A DNA stretch of 16,170 nt. Source: an uncultured Akkermansia sp. Its GTDB lineage: Bacteria > Verrucomicrobiota > Verrucomicrobiia > Verrucomicrobiales > Akkermansiaceae. Positions 6,094 to 14,160 of this stretch are shown one piece after another; the first letter of the stretch is position 1; the number at the start of each line of letters is the position of its first letter. The stretch spans positions 1-16,170 of the forward strand of contig CANPXA010000016.1 of NCBI GenBank assembly GCA_947585525.1, written 5' to 3'. The position numbers were made by a program, and so were the translations under genes. Under the pieces are notes generated by a model. The model had not been told where the DNA came from. It made no database searches and saw nothing but the letters and a program-made list of their open reading frames with translations.

Positions 6094-6600
6094 ATGCCTA
6101 TACTCAACGAAAGAGACATCCAAACAGCTCTGGATCAATGGACGGAGCACATAGCCGCCGGGGCTTCAGAGGATTCTCTCGGTCTCGTGGGACTCATCAG
6201 CCACGGGGACGTCCTCGCCCGGCGGCTCATCGATGCGCTGGAAGCGAAGGGGATTAGCGCTCAATACGGAGCCATTGACATCACCCTCTACCGGGACGAC
6301 ATCGACTTACGCGCAGAGAGGCCCGCCCTGCGTTCTTCCTACCTGCCCTTTTCCACGGACGGAATGCACCTGATCTTGGTGGACGACGTGATCCGGAGCG
6401 GACGAACAGCAAGAGCGGCGCTTGAGACCCTTTTTGAGTACGGACGTCCCGCTCGAGTTGAACTTCAGTGCCTCGTGGATCGCGGACATCGGGAACTGCC
6501 CCTTCATCCGGACTACGTGGCTTTCCGATTGGAGGACGCGAAGGGTGATGTACGTGTTCACCTGAAGGAACTCGACAAAGAAGACGCTGTGCTCTACTAA
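6094..6600 (+). CDS. pyrR: PyrR: pyrimidine operon regulator / uracil phosphoribosyltransferase family
   Basis: PyrR proteins sense UMP/UTP and control pyr genes; many also make UMP from uracil and PRPP. The 168-residue length is close to typical. The PRPP-binding loop is complete, ILVDDVIRSGRTA (94-106). The PyrR-specific segments are also present: IDITLYRDDI (61-70) and the region EYGRPARVELQCLVDRGHRELPLHPDYV (115-142). The ATG at 6094 gives a standard N-terminus. There is no Shine-Dalgarno sequence; the leader is ATCCGACCTCCT. It lies 18 nt after the purE-like gene and 17 nt before pyrB. I found no matching RNA attenuator upstream of the run, so control could be at DNA level, as proposed for pseudomonads, or the protein may act mainly as a phosphoribosyltransferase. 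Confidence 0.92.
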   Translation: MPILNERDIQTALDQWTEHIAAGASEDSLGLVGLISHGDVLARRLIDALEAKGISAQYGAIDITLYRDDIDLRAERPALRSSYLPFSTDGMHLILVDDVIRSGRTARAALETLFEYGRPARVELQCLVDRGHRELPLHPDYVAFRLEDAKGDVRVHLKELDKEDAVLY

Positions 6601-6617
6601 GCTACCCCTTTCTAACC

Positions 6618-7541
6618 ATGAAACCGAGAAAAGATCTGCTCACGATTGAATCACTCAGCGACGAGGAAATTCACGCGATCCTCGACAGCGCTGTGGCGAT
6701 GAAAGAGATATTCACCAAGAGCGTGAAAAAAGTTCCCACGCTCAGAGGAAAATCCGTACTCACCCTTTTCTACGAGCCGAGCACACGCACACGCTCATCC
6801 TTCGAGGTGGCGGCTCACCGCCTCTCTGCCGATGTCACTACCTTCACCCTTTCCACTTCCTCCGTTGTCAAGGGAGAAAGCGTGCACGATACCATCGACA
6901 CCCTTATGAGCATGAAGATGGACTACATCATCGTGCGTCACAAGAACAGCGGCATACCGGCCGTCATCGCACGCCACTGCCACGCCTCCGTCATCAACGC
7001 CGGAGATGGTGCGCACGCCCATCCTTCTCAAGCTTTTTTGGATGCGTTTACCATTCGTGAAAAATACGGAGAGGTAGTCAACAAACGCGTCGTCGTCATC
7101 GGCGATATTTTGCACAGTCGCGTCGCTCGCTCCACGAGCGTCATCCTCCGACGGCTCGGCGCACAAGTGGCGTACATGGGGCCCGGTTCCCTCGTCCCCC
7201 CATCGTCACACACCGGTATCCCCCGGTTACGCGACTGGGATGAGATTTTTGCATGGAAACCCGACGTCATTTACCTTTTACGCGTGCAGAACGAGCGCAT
7301 TGAAAGTCCCTTCTTCCCCGTGGCAGATTACCACCACGCATACGGAGTGACGGAAGAGAGGTTGCGTCGCATCGATGCGCAGGACATTTCCATCATGCAC
7401 CCCGGTCCCGTTAATCGCGGAGTCGAGCTCTGCGATGCCGCCATGGATTACAGAAATTGCCTCGTGTGCAACCAGGTCGAAAACGGCATAGCCGCGCGCA
7501 TGAGCATTCTCTACCACCTTACACCCGCCACCCTGTCATGA
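6618..7541 (+). CDS. pyrB: Aspartate carbamoyltransferase catalytic subunit
   Basis: PyrB condenses carbamoyl phosphate with aspartate to carbamoyl aspartate, the committed pyrimidine step. The 307 residues are normal length and complete: STRTRSSFE (55-63, carbamoyl-phosphate binding), Lys85 in VVKGES, DGAHAHPSQ (130-138), GDILHSRVARS (162-172), VQNER (223-227) and MHPGPVNRG (260-268). No PyrI regulatory subunit gene is nearby. The next gene overlaps its stop by 4 nt (ATGA) and encodes a dihydroorotase-like protein with a broken active site, the arrangement in which the two form a mixed ATCase complex in Pseudomonas. The start ATG lacks a Shine-Dalgarno sequence. Unlike pseudomonad PyrB, there is no long N-terminal extension. 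Confidence 0.97.
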   Translation: MKPRKDLLTIESLSDEEIHAILDSAVAMKEIFTKSVKKVPTLRGKSVLTLFYEPSTRTRSSFEVAAHRLSADVTTFTLSTSSVVKGESVHDTIDTLMSMKMDYIIVRHKNSGIPAVIARHCHASVINAGDGAHAHPSQAFLDAFTIREKYGEVVNKRVVVIGDILHSRVARSTSVILRRLGAQVAYMGPGSLVPPSSHTGIPRLRDWDEIFAWKPDVIYLLRVQNERIESPFFPVADYHHAYGVTEERLRRIDAQDISIMHPGPVNRGVELCDAAMDYRNCLVCNQVENGIAARMSILYHLTPATLS

Positions 7542-8833
7542 CCAATTCCTTCATCACCAACGCCACATGGGCTATCTCCGGACAAAAAGTGCACCTCCAA
7601 CTCGGGAAAGCGGGGAATAGCGTCAAACTCAACGCGGACACAGCCGCCACGGATCAGGTGAGGGGCATGATTCCGGCGGAGGATGGCAACCTGCCCGAAG
7701 GAATGCGCACCATCGACGCCACGGGTAAACTTATCCTCCCTGCCCTCTTCGACCTGCACACCCATATTGAGATACCCGGACGCAGCAAACGCGAATGCAT
7801 CATGCGCGCAGGAGAAGCTGCTATCCACGGCGGCGTATGGGGTATGCTTGTGCTTCCCTCCTCGTCGTTTTGCTTCGACAACAGCGCCTCGCTGGACAGC
7901 TTTCGCGAAGCGGTAGAAGCCCGCTCGGCGGCAGAAATGGTGCCCTGTGGCTGCATTACCCTCGGTATGCAGGGGGAGCAGCAAGCGCCTTACAACACAC
8001 TGGCTACCACACGGGATATCACCATTCTGTGTGATGGTGATCACGCGCCGCAGAATCTCCTGCTCCTCTACCGCGCCATGCAATATGCCGTGGATCTCGG
8101 ACTCACCTTTGCCGTACGTGCCGATGTCCCTGCACTCACGACGCACACCTACGTGCACCCCGGCAGTACGGCTTACAGACTGGGACTGCACCCGTGTCCC
8201 CCCTGCGCGGAAGAGATCGGTACGGAAACCCTGCTGCGTATAGCCGAATCGACCGGAGCTAAGCTTCATCTTCAGCTCGTCAGCACCGCCGAGAGCGTAC
8301 GCATCATCCGCCGCGCAAAGGAACGCGGCGTCCAAGTCACCGCTGAGGTCGCTCTGCACCACCTCCTCTACACTCACGAGGACATCGGCGACTACAACAC
8401 GGTCTATAAGACCATCCCTCCCCTCCGGGACAAAGCCGATTGCGAGGCCTTGCTGGAAGGAGTCAAGGACGGTACAATCGATTGCATTGTGAGCGCTCAC
8501 ACACCCTGTACTCCCTTCGCCAAGAAGCAGGATTTTATCAACGCTCCCGAGGGCATGGTGGGACTGGATACCATGCTGCCGGCTCTCTACACGAAATTGG
8601 TGAAGCCGGGACTTTTGAGCTGGGCGGAACTGGTGCAGGCCTGCTGCGTGAAACCTGCGCTCATAGCGCGTCCGTGGGAACAAGAGGAGGGAGCGACCTG
8701 TGAAGTTCCCCTGCTGCTCTTTGACCCGACGGCTGAGATGGAAGTGGATGAAACCATCCTTGCCTGCGGCACCCTCAACACGCCACTTCTTGGGGAAACT
8801 CTCTGCGGCAAGGTTACCCTTCCCCTGCAATAA
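7538..8833 (+). CDS. pyrC': Noncatalytic dihydroorotase-like partner of PyrB (PyrC')
   Basis: The 431-residue protein has the class I dihydroorotase scaffold: LPALFDLHTHIEIPG (68-81), EEIGTETLLRIAESTGAKLH, STAESVRIIRRAKERGVQVTAEV (249-271), PPLRDKADCEALLEGVKDGTID and APEGMVGLDTMLPAL. Active-site positions are lost. The substrate Arg of HxHxR is Glu78, the Asn of the MPN motif is Ser108, the ligand His of HCED is Arg194, the His of AHVST is Leu247, and the ligand Asp of TDHAPH is Ala320. Only His74, His76 and some Asp remain. Such a protein should not hydrolyse dihydroorotate. By analogy with pyrC' of Pseudomonas, it probably scaffolds PyrB. The ATG at 7538 overlaps the pyrB stop (ATGA); a longer frame from 7457 would read through pyrB and is rejected. 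An active dihydroorotase must be encoded elsewhere. Confidence 0.87.
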   Translation: MTNSFITNATWAISGQKVHLQLGKAGNSVKLNADTAATDQVRGMIPAEDGNLPEGMRTIDATGKLILPALFDLHTHIEIPGRSKRECIMRAGEAAIHGGVWGMLVLPSSSFCFDNSASLDSFREAVEARSAAEMVPCGCITLGMQGEQQAPYNTLATTRDITILCDGDHAPQNLLLLYRAMQYAVDLGLTFAVRADVPALTTHTYVHPGSTAYRLGLHPCPPCAEEIGTETLLRIAESTGAKLHLQLVSTAESVRIIRRAKERGVQVTAEVALHHLLYTHEDIGDYNTVYKTIPPLRDKADCEALLEGVKDGTIDCIVSAHTPCTPFAKKQDFINAPEGMVGLDTMLPALYTKLVKPGLLSWAELVQACCVKPALIARPWEQEEGATCEVPLLLFDPTAEMEVDETILACGTLNTPLLGETLCGKVTLPLQ

Positions 8834-8848
8834 ATCCTTCCATCCTCT

Positions 8849-9787
8849 ATGGTCATCTACATCATCAGTGACGGGAAAAAGGGACATCTCTCACAGACAC
8901 GCGGTCTCGCGCAAACGCTGGTACGTCATGCCCAAGAGCAGAAGCCCGGCAGCTACCATGAAATCCATGAGGTGGACGTCAGTCACATGAGCTTCCTGGA
9001 CAAGCTCACTTACAACGGCGCTGAACTCAACCTTCCGGCACCGAACCTCATTTTCTGTGCAGGACATGGCACTCATTTGGCGGCTCTGAGGCTGGCCCAT
9101 GTGATGCACTGCCCGTGCATAACGTGCATGAAGCCGAGCATACCGACCAACTGCTTTGACCTCTGTGTCATCCCTCGGCATGATTATCCTGAGGTCAGAA
9201 GCTTGCCCAAACACGTCATCCTGACGAATGGCGCCCTCAACAACATTCACCCGCAACCGGAAGTCGAAAAGAAAGAGACTCTCATACTCATTGGCGGGCC
9301 GAGCAAAGAATTCGGTTGGGATGAGGACCATCTCCTCACACAGCTCTCCACCATTGCTCGCTACAACTTAGGGCAGATGGTGCTCACCACCTCCCGGCGC
9401 ACGCCGCCGGATTTGCTCCAGCTTCTCGCTCCGACCTGCCCCAGTATACGCATCGAACCGGTGGAGACCACCCCTCCGGGCTGGGTAGCGGAACACCTCG
9501 CCTGCGCTAAGGAAGTATGGGTTACCCAGGACAGCGTCTCCATGGTTTACGAAGCCCTTTCCAGCGGAGCCCCCGTGGGCATCATTGAGATGCCTGTCCA
9601 CCCCAAACGCGTCGGCAAAGCCCCCAGTCGGGTCACCCGTGGACTCATAACCTTGGTGCAGGAGGGATATGTGACAACCTTCACCCAATGGCTCAGTTCT
9701 CACACCCTCAAAGTTGGTCCGCCCCTGCATGAGGCAGACCGAATCGCTCAACACATCCTCACCCAATTCCCCGACCTGCTCCCATGA
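8849..9787 (+). CDS. ELM1-like glycosyltransferase-fold protein (mitochondrial fission ELM1 family)
   Basis: The 312-residue protein matches the bacterial branch of the family named after plant ELM1. The segments are ISDGKKGHLSQTRGLAQ (6-22), LIFCAGHGTH (67-76), FDLCVIPRHD (103-112), HVILTNGALNNI (122-133), LILIGGPSKEFGW (145-157), LTTSRRTP (179-186) and VTQDSVSMVYEALSSGAPV (225-243). The last resembles the nucleotide-sugar binding end of GT-B glycosyltransferases. Bacterial members usually sit in LPS or surface-polysaccharide loci, and a sugar-transfer or accessory role is the best guess; the exact activity is unknown. No signal peptide or membrane segment is seen. It overlaps the next gene, a GT4 glycosyltransferase, by 4 nt (ATGA), supporting a shared job. 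The gap after pyrC' is 15 nt with no Shine-Dalgarno sequence. Confidence 0.85.
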   Translation: MVIYIISDGKKGHLSQTRGLAQTLVRHAQEQKPGSYHEIHEVDVSHMSFLDKLTYNGAELNLPAPNLIFCAGHGTHLAALRLAHVMHCPCITCMKPSIPTNCFDLCVIPRHDYPEVRSLPKHVILTNGALNNIHPQPEVEKKETLILIGGPSKEFGWDEDHLLTQLSTIARYNLGQMVLTTSRRTPPDLLQLLAPTCPSIRIEPVETTPPGWVAEHLACAKEVWVTQDSVSMVYEALSSGAPVGIIEMPVHPKRVGKAPSRVTRGLITLVQEGYVTTFTQWLSSHTLKVGPPLHEADRIAQHILTQFPDLLP

Positions 9788-10887
9788 AAATCATGCACCT
9801 CCTACCGGCACTCTCCTCCGGCGGAGTGGAGCAAGTTGTGCTGGAGCTCTGTCAAGGTCTCACACCCCGAGGAGTGGAATGCGTGGTGGTATCCGCAGGA
9901 GGGGCGCTCGTGACGCATGTGGCTGCGGCGGGGGCTCGACACATCACACGTCCCATTGGCAAGAAAAGTATCGGGATTTTGTGGCAGATTGTCGAAATGG
10001 TCAAACTCCTTCGAATTGAAAAACCCGATATTTTACACATGCACTCACGGCTCCCGGCATGGGTAGGGCATCTGGCCTGCCGCATCTTGAATCCGCAAGA
10101 ACGCCCGGTCGAAGTTACCACCTTTCACGGTTTCTACTCGGTCAATTCCTATTCGGCAATCATGACCAAAGCTCAACGCATTATTGCCGTCTCCAATTGT
10201 ATCCACGACCATATCCTGAATAATTATGCCCATGTCTCGGCCGCTCAGGTGTGCACTATACCCAATACCATTGACCTCAGCGAACACAACCCTTCTTTCC
10301 GTCCCACGGAAGAATGGCTCACTGTTTGGCGACACGAACACCCCGAGCTTAACGGTAAATTTGTTCTTTGCTTGCCGGGACGCATCACGCGCGGCAAGGG
10401 AGTGCATCACCTCATTCCCGTGCTGTCCCGTCTCAAGAAGATGGGAGTGCCAGCGCATGTGCTTCTTGCGGGTGAGACAAAAAAAGGCAAAGAATCTTTT
10501 CGCGCCGAGCTTGTGCAGTCATTTGAGGAAGCAGGATTGAGCAATAACGTGACGTGGCTTGGTCTGCGACGTGATGTCCGCGAAATTTTCTATGTGAGCA
10601 ATGTTATTCTATCGCTCAGCATACAACCTGAAGCAGGTCCAAAGGTCACCCTGGAAGCCTTAGCTCTTGGTCGCCCCGTAGCCGGCTACGCCCACGGAGG
10701 TGTCGGCGAAGAACTCGAGATCTTTCTACCTGAGGGAATGGTTCCGGTGGGGGATACTGAGGCTATGGCGGAAAGACTAGCGACGTGGTACCAGCATCCA
10801 CCCGAATTGAAACGCCCCGTGGGCACCCCCTATGCGAGAGAAGATATGATCCAAGCTCACCTTAACCTTTATCGTTCTCTGCTATGA
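9784..10887 (+). CDS. GT4 family glycosyltransferase
   Basis: The 367-residue GT-B enzyme transfers a sugar from a nucleotide donor, probably to LPS core or another surface glycan on the cytoplasmic face. The N-terminal acceptor domain opens with the diagnostic LLPALSSGGVEQVVLEL (6-22) and includes DILHMHSR (82-89) and TTFHGFY (112-118). The C-terminal donor domain has the diphosphate-binding Arg200 and Lys205 in PGRITRGKG, LAGE (228-231), and the EX7E pair Glu283 and Glu291 in PEAGPKVTLEALALGRPVAG. All key residues are present, so it should be active. The start overlaps the ELM1-like stop (ATGA) and its stop overlaps the next gene (ATGA). Donor and acceptor cannot be predicted from this sequence. 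Confidence 0.92.
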   Translation: MKIMHLLPALSSGGVEQVVLELCQGLTPRGVECVVVSAGGALVTHVAAAGARHITRPIGKKSIGILWQIVEMVKLLRIEKPDILHMHSRLPAWVGHLACRILNPQERPVEVTTFHGFYSVNSYSAIMTKAQRIIAVSNCIHDHILNNYAHVSAAQVCTIPNTIDLSEHNPSFRPTEEWLTVWRHEHPELNGKFVLCLPGRITRGKGVHHLIPVLSRLKKMGVPAHVLLAGETKKGKESFRAELVQSFEEAGLSNNVTWLGLRRDVREIFYVSNVILSLSIQPEAGPKVTLEALALGRPVAGYAHGGVGEELEIFLPEGMVPVGDTEAMAERLATWYQHPPELKRPVGTPYAREDMIQAHLNLYRSLL

Positions 10888-11990
10888 AGGTGCTGCACTA
10901 TGCCCCCTCCCTCGAGCCCGGCAGTCCGGATGAGCTGGCCGTGGATCTGGCGTTTGCTCTGCAGGCGTACGAAGTGAGCAGCATCGTTGCCTCCCCTTCC
11001 AAAAAATGGGTCGCTCCCATCCTCAGCGAGAAGATTCGCTACGCGCGTTGTAAAAGCGAATCGCTGATCGGGCTCTGGGGACGCTCCCGTAACCTGCGAG
11101 AACTCATCCGGCGTTACTCGCCGGACATCGTGCAAGCTTACGGCTATGATGCCATAGCTGTAGCCACCCGGGCGTGCAGCGGTGAGGAAGGAAGGCAGCA
11201 TCCGCACCTCATCGGCGTTCTGAGCACCTACCCGCATGACGTTGATTTTGCAGAACGCACCGGACTCTTGGAGTGTGATGCCATCACGATGATCCGCCCC
11301 GCACTTCGCAATTTCCTCAAGAGCATCCATCCGTCACTCATCAAATCTTGGATCATTCCTTACGGTGTAAACGAACTTCAGTTCTTTCCCTCCTACAAAC
11401 CGACGGATACATGGAAAGAGAGGTGGTTTGCAGACCGAGCAGACCTTGCCGGAAGCTTTACCATTTGCCTTCCTGCTCCTTTGGACGAGCAATCAAGAAC
11501 CCGTGACATCATCCCCATCCTGAGTCTGCTGCGCAGCCAGGACATCCCGGCGCATGCCCTGCTCACCGGCAGTCTTAAAAATGCTGATCCGAGTTACCTC
11601 AGAGAGCTGCACCACAAACTGCGCGCAGCGGAGCTTGAAGATCATGTCACTTTTCTCGATGAACCGGAAAATCTACGCGATATACTCTCCGTGAGCAATG
11701 CTGTGCTGTGCCTCACGGATAAACCGGTCGTATATCATCGTACGGCGTTGCAGGCTCTGGCGCTGGGAAAGCCCACCGCGGGATACGGGCACGGCGCCGT
11801 GCTGGAGTATCTGGAAGCGATGCAACCGATGGGTGTGCTGCCGGTAGGCGATTACGAAGCGGCGGCCGACCTTCTTTCCCAGTGGTACAGCTCTCCCCCG
11901 GATGGCATCGACGACGTACCCTTCCCTTATAAACTCAGCGACACTGCTAAAAAATACAACGAACTCTACACTCAACTCACCCAAGCCTGA
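10884..11990 (+). CDS. Degenerate GT4-like protein, paralogue of the preceding gene
   Basis: The 368-residue protein aligns with its upstream neighbour along most of its length. For example, IPAHALLTGSLK against VPAHVLLAGETK, SVSNAVLCL against YVSNVILSL, ALQALALGKPTAGYGHG against TLEALALGRPVAGYAHG, and VLPVGDYEAAADLLSQWY against MVPVGDTEAMAERLATWY. The two are almost the same size and directly adjacent, which points to an old tandem duplication. The active-site residues are gone: the EX7E glutamates are Val282 and Gln290, the diphosphate Arg and Lys positions read PLDEQS, and the GGVEQ loop near the N-terminus is now GSPDEL. It is probably not a conventional glycosyltransferase and may be a regulatory or structural partner of the intact one. 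The frame is open with no stop, so it is under selection and not a decaying pseudogene. Confidence 0.85.
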   Translation: MKVLHYAPSLEPGSPDELAVDLAFALQAYEVSSIVASPSKKWVAPILSEKIRYARCKSESLIGLWGRSRNLRELIRRYSPDIVQAYGYDAIAVATRACSGEEGRQHPHLIGVLSTYPHDVDFAERTGLLECDAITMIRPALRNFLKSIHPSLIKSWIIPYGVNELQFFPSYKPTDTWKERWFADRADLAGSFTICLPAPLDEQSRTRDIIPILSLLRSQDIPAHALLTGSLKNADPSYLRELHHKLRAAELEDHVTFLDEPENLRDILSVSNAVLCLTDKPVVYHRTALQALALGKPTAGYGHGAVLEYLEAMQPMGVLPVGDYEAAADLLSQWYSSPPDGIDDVPFPYKLSDTAKKYNELYTQLTQA

Positions 11991-11995
11991 TTACC

Positions 11996-13402
11996 ATGAA
12001 AATACACTTCTGCGGCGCAGCCGGAACGACAACGGGTTCCCAGCATCTCCTTGAAATAAACGGGAAAAAAATCTTGTTGGATTGTGGTCTTTACCAAGGT
12101 CACCGAGCGGATGAATTACGCATCAACCGTGACTTTCCTCTGTTCAATCCCGAAGAAATCGACCACGTCATCCTCTCCCACGCCCACATCGACCACTCCG
12201 GCAATATCCCCAACCTCGTGAAGCGAGGCTTCAAGGGGTTTGTGTACTGCACCCATGCCACCCGATCCCTCTGTGCCATCATGCTCGTCGATGCCGCCCG
12301 CATCCAGGAGCACGACTGCGCTTTCCTCACCAAGATGCACAAACGCGCAGGCGGCGAAGGCATCGTCGCTGAAGTCATTTACACCGAGGAAGACGCCAGA
12401 AAATGCTTGGATTCCTTCATCGCCCTCAGCTACGAGCGTCGTATGTACATCGACGACGGCATTGCTCTCACCTTCTACGACGCCGGGCACATCTTAGGTT
12501 CCGCCCAAGTCGTGCTGGACATTGACGACCACGAGGACGGCAAGCACAAACGCCTGCTGTTTTCCGGCGACGTGGGGCGCGGCAACAATGAATTGCTGCG
12601 GGATCCTGTGCCGGTGGAAGGTGTGGACATCATGCTGATGGAGACCACTTACGGCGGGAGGCATCATGAAGCTCCCAGCAGGGACGATGAGAGTTTCTTC
12701 CGCGAAGTGAGAGAAGCCCTGCAACGCGGAGGGAAAATTTATATCCCTGCCTTCGCTGTGGAACGTACCCAACAGCTTCTCTTCCTGCTTAATCACGCGT
12801 TTGAGGAAGGAATGTTGGGCAAAACTCAAGTGTACGTGGACAGCCCTATGGCTATCAGCGCCACCGAGCTCTTCCGCACGCATTCCGAGTGCCTCAACCC
12901 GGAGGTCTATGCCTCGCTTTTTGTCAGAAAGGATCCCTTCTCTTTTGCCAACCTCCACATGTGCCGCACGGTCACCGAATCCCAGTACCTCAACGATATC
13001 AAAAAATCCGCCATCATCATCTCGGCCTCCGGAATGTGCGAGGCCGGACGTATCTTGCACCACCTCAAGCTCGGCATCGGCAACGCCAAAAATACAGTTC
13101 TCTTCGTCGGTTTCTGCGCAGCTAATACTCTCGGTCGTCGCATCATGGACGGTGCCAAAGAAGTGCCTATCCTCGGCGGACATTACCCCGTTCGCGCTCA
13201 AATCCGCACTCTGGATTCCTTCTCCGGTCATGCCGACCACGACGAGCTTTTGCGTTACTTCCGCGACACGAAGGGCAGCAAAGCACGCGTCTTCCTCGTG
13301 CATGGCGAACCCGATTGTGCCCTCGCCATGCAGAAGGCTCTCGAGAACGAGGGAGCGACGAACGTCCATATCGCGGAAAAGGACGAGATCGTCACCTGCT
13401 GA
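11996..13402 (+). CDS. Metallo-beta-lactamase / beta-CASP fold ribonuclease-like protein
   Basis: The 468-residue protein has the architecture of CPSF73/YSH1-type RNA-processing nucleases, cytoplasmic. Metal-binding motifs are complete: HAHIDHSG (62-69), His164 in DAGHILGSA, and Asp192 in SGDVGR. The beta-CASP part follows: METTYGGR (215-222, motif A acid), IPAFAVERTQ (250-259), DSPMA (282-286), IISASGMCEAGR (341-352), SFSGHADHDEL (408-418) and the terminal LVHGEP (434-439). It fits the bacterial group usually annotated as an MBL-fold RNA exonuclease; whether it cuts RNA here is inferred from the family. It is distinct from RNase J by its shorter length and motif spacing. It lies 5 nt after the degenerate GT and 6 nt before the L,D-transpeptidase gene, with no evident functional link to either. 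Confidence 0.93.
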   Translation: MKIHFCGAAGTTTGSQHLLEINGKKILLDCGLYQGHRADELRINRDFPLFNPEEIDHVILSHAHIDHSGNIPNLVKRGFKGFVYCTHATRSLCAIMLVDAARIQEHDCAFLTKMHKRAGGEGIVAEVIYTEEDARKCLDSFIALSYERRMYIDDGIALTFYDAGHILGSAQVVLDIDDHEDGKHKRLLFSGDVGRGNNELLRDPVPVEGVDIMLMETTYGGRHHEAPSRDDESFFREVREALQRGGKIYIPAFAVERTQQLLFLLNHAFEEGMLGKTQVYVDSPMAISATELFRTHSECLNPEVYASLFVRKDPFSFANLHMCRTVTESQYLNDIKKSAIIISASGMCEAGRILHHLKLGIGNAKNTVLFVGFCAANTLGRRIMDGAKEVPILGGHYPVRAQIRTLDSFSGHADHDELLRYFRDTKGSKARVFLVHGEPDCALAMQKALENEGATNVHIAEKDEIVTC

Positions 13403-13408
13403 AGAACC

Positions 13409-14155
13409 ATGAAGAAGATTCTCATTGCCATCGTATCAGCCATCCTGAGTTGTTGTGCAACGTTTGCTCAACTGCCCTCCGACTGCAGTCAGGCTGTGCT
13501 CGGCATAGCCGACGGCTGGGACAGCTCGGCAGTCACACTCTCTCTGCTGCAAAAGCAACCGGACGGTCGCTGGGTGCGCCTGCTCGGTCCCATCCCCGGC
13601 AGGCTTGGGCGAGCCGGCTTGGTGTGGGGACTCGGAGTACACGCCAACCCTCGTGGGGGCACGATAAAACGGGAGGGCGACGGACGCTCCCCCGCCGGCA
13701 TCTTCCGCATCGGCGGACTCTGGACCACCAATAAAACGCCGGTGAAACACCACCGTCGGATCCCGGAGGTAAAGGTCTGCCCTCGAGATATCTGGGTCTC
13801 CGACCCAACGCAGCCGCGCCTGTACAACCGCCACATCCGACTGGATCATCCGGCCGCCACGCCGTGGGAACTCAAAGAGCAGATGAGACAGACGGACTAT
13901 GCGCACAGCATCAAATTGCTTATCTGCCACAACACGTGGGAAACTCCCGGACGCCCCGTTCCCGGAGCCGGCTCCTCTATCTTCTTCCACATCTGGCGAC
14001 GGGACGGCGCCGCACCCACTGCCGGCTGCACAGCCATGGACGAAACGAATCTGCGCGCCATCATCGCTCGTCTGGATCCTGCGCGCAACCCGGTCTATAT
14101 CCTGCTTCCTCGCGCGGAATACGTCCGTCTCCGCGCATCTTGGAACCTGCCTTAA
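13409..14155 (+). CDS. YkuD-type L,D-transpeptidase, exported
   Basis: This 248-residue protein begins with an export signal (MKKILIAIVSAILSCCATFAQ). Signal peptidase I could cut after ATFA; the ILSC segment also weakly resembles a lipobox, so a lipoprotein cannot be excluded. The mature part is a YkuD domain: KREGDGRSPAGIFRIGG (87-103), CHN (173-175), and GSSIFFHIWR with PTAGCTAM (188-210). His194 and Cys207 are the expected catalytic pair. Such enzymes make 3-3 crosslinks in peptidoglycan or tether proteins to it in the periplasm. The variant HIW plus TAGCTAM replaces the common HG and S-GC(I/V)R(M/L) pattern, as in the subfamily that includes periplasmic YkuD proteins lacking a LysM domain. 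The start has GAAGAA upstream, the nearest thing to a Shine-Dalgarno sequence in this run. It lies 5 nt before the CPBP protease gene. Confidence 0.87.
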   Translation: MKKILIAIVSAILSCCATFAQLPSDCSQAVLGIADGWDSSAVTLSLLQKQPDGRWVRLLGPIPGRLGRAGLVWGLGVHANPRGGTIKREGDGRSPAGIFRIGGLWTTNKTPVKHHRRIPEVKVCPRDIWVSDPTQPRLYNRHIRLDHPAATPWELKEQMRQTDYAHSIKLLICHNTWETPGRPVPGAGSSIFFHIWRRDGAAPTAGCTAMDETNLRAIIARLDPARNPVYILLPRAEYVRLRASWNLP

Positions 14156-14160
14156 CCACA

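Noticed and set aside
7457..7537. An upstream extension of the pyrC' frame
   Set aside because: It would lie inside pyrB in another frame and gives a basic non-homologous N-terminus; ATG 7538 overlaps the pyrB stop as ATGA.
7511..8887. A 458-codon open frame on the minus strand opposite pyrC'
   Set aside because: It mirrors a well-supported gene almost exactly, shows no family motifs, and its composition (many His, Gly and Arg) is what the reverse of a GC-rich gene gives.
12494..13369. A 291-codon minus-strand frame opposite the MBL/beta-CASP gene
   Set aside because: No recognisable domain; the plus-strand frame has complete metal-binding motifs.
13864..14160. An upstream extension of the CPBP protease frame
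   Set aside because: The added 99 residues are Arg/His-rich, overlap the L,D-transpeptidase gene, and do not resemble the family; ATG 14161 starts a membrane segment.
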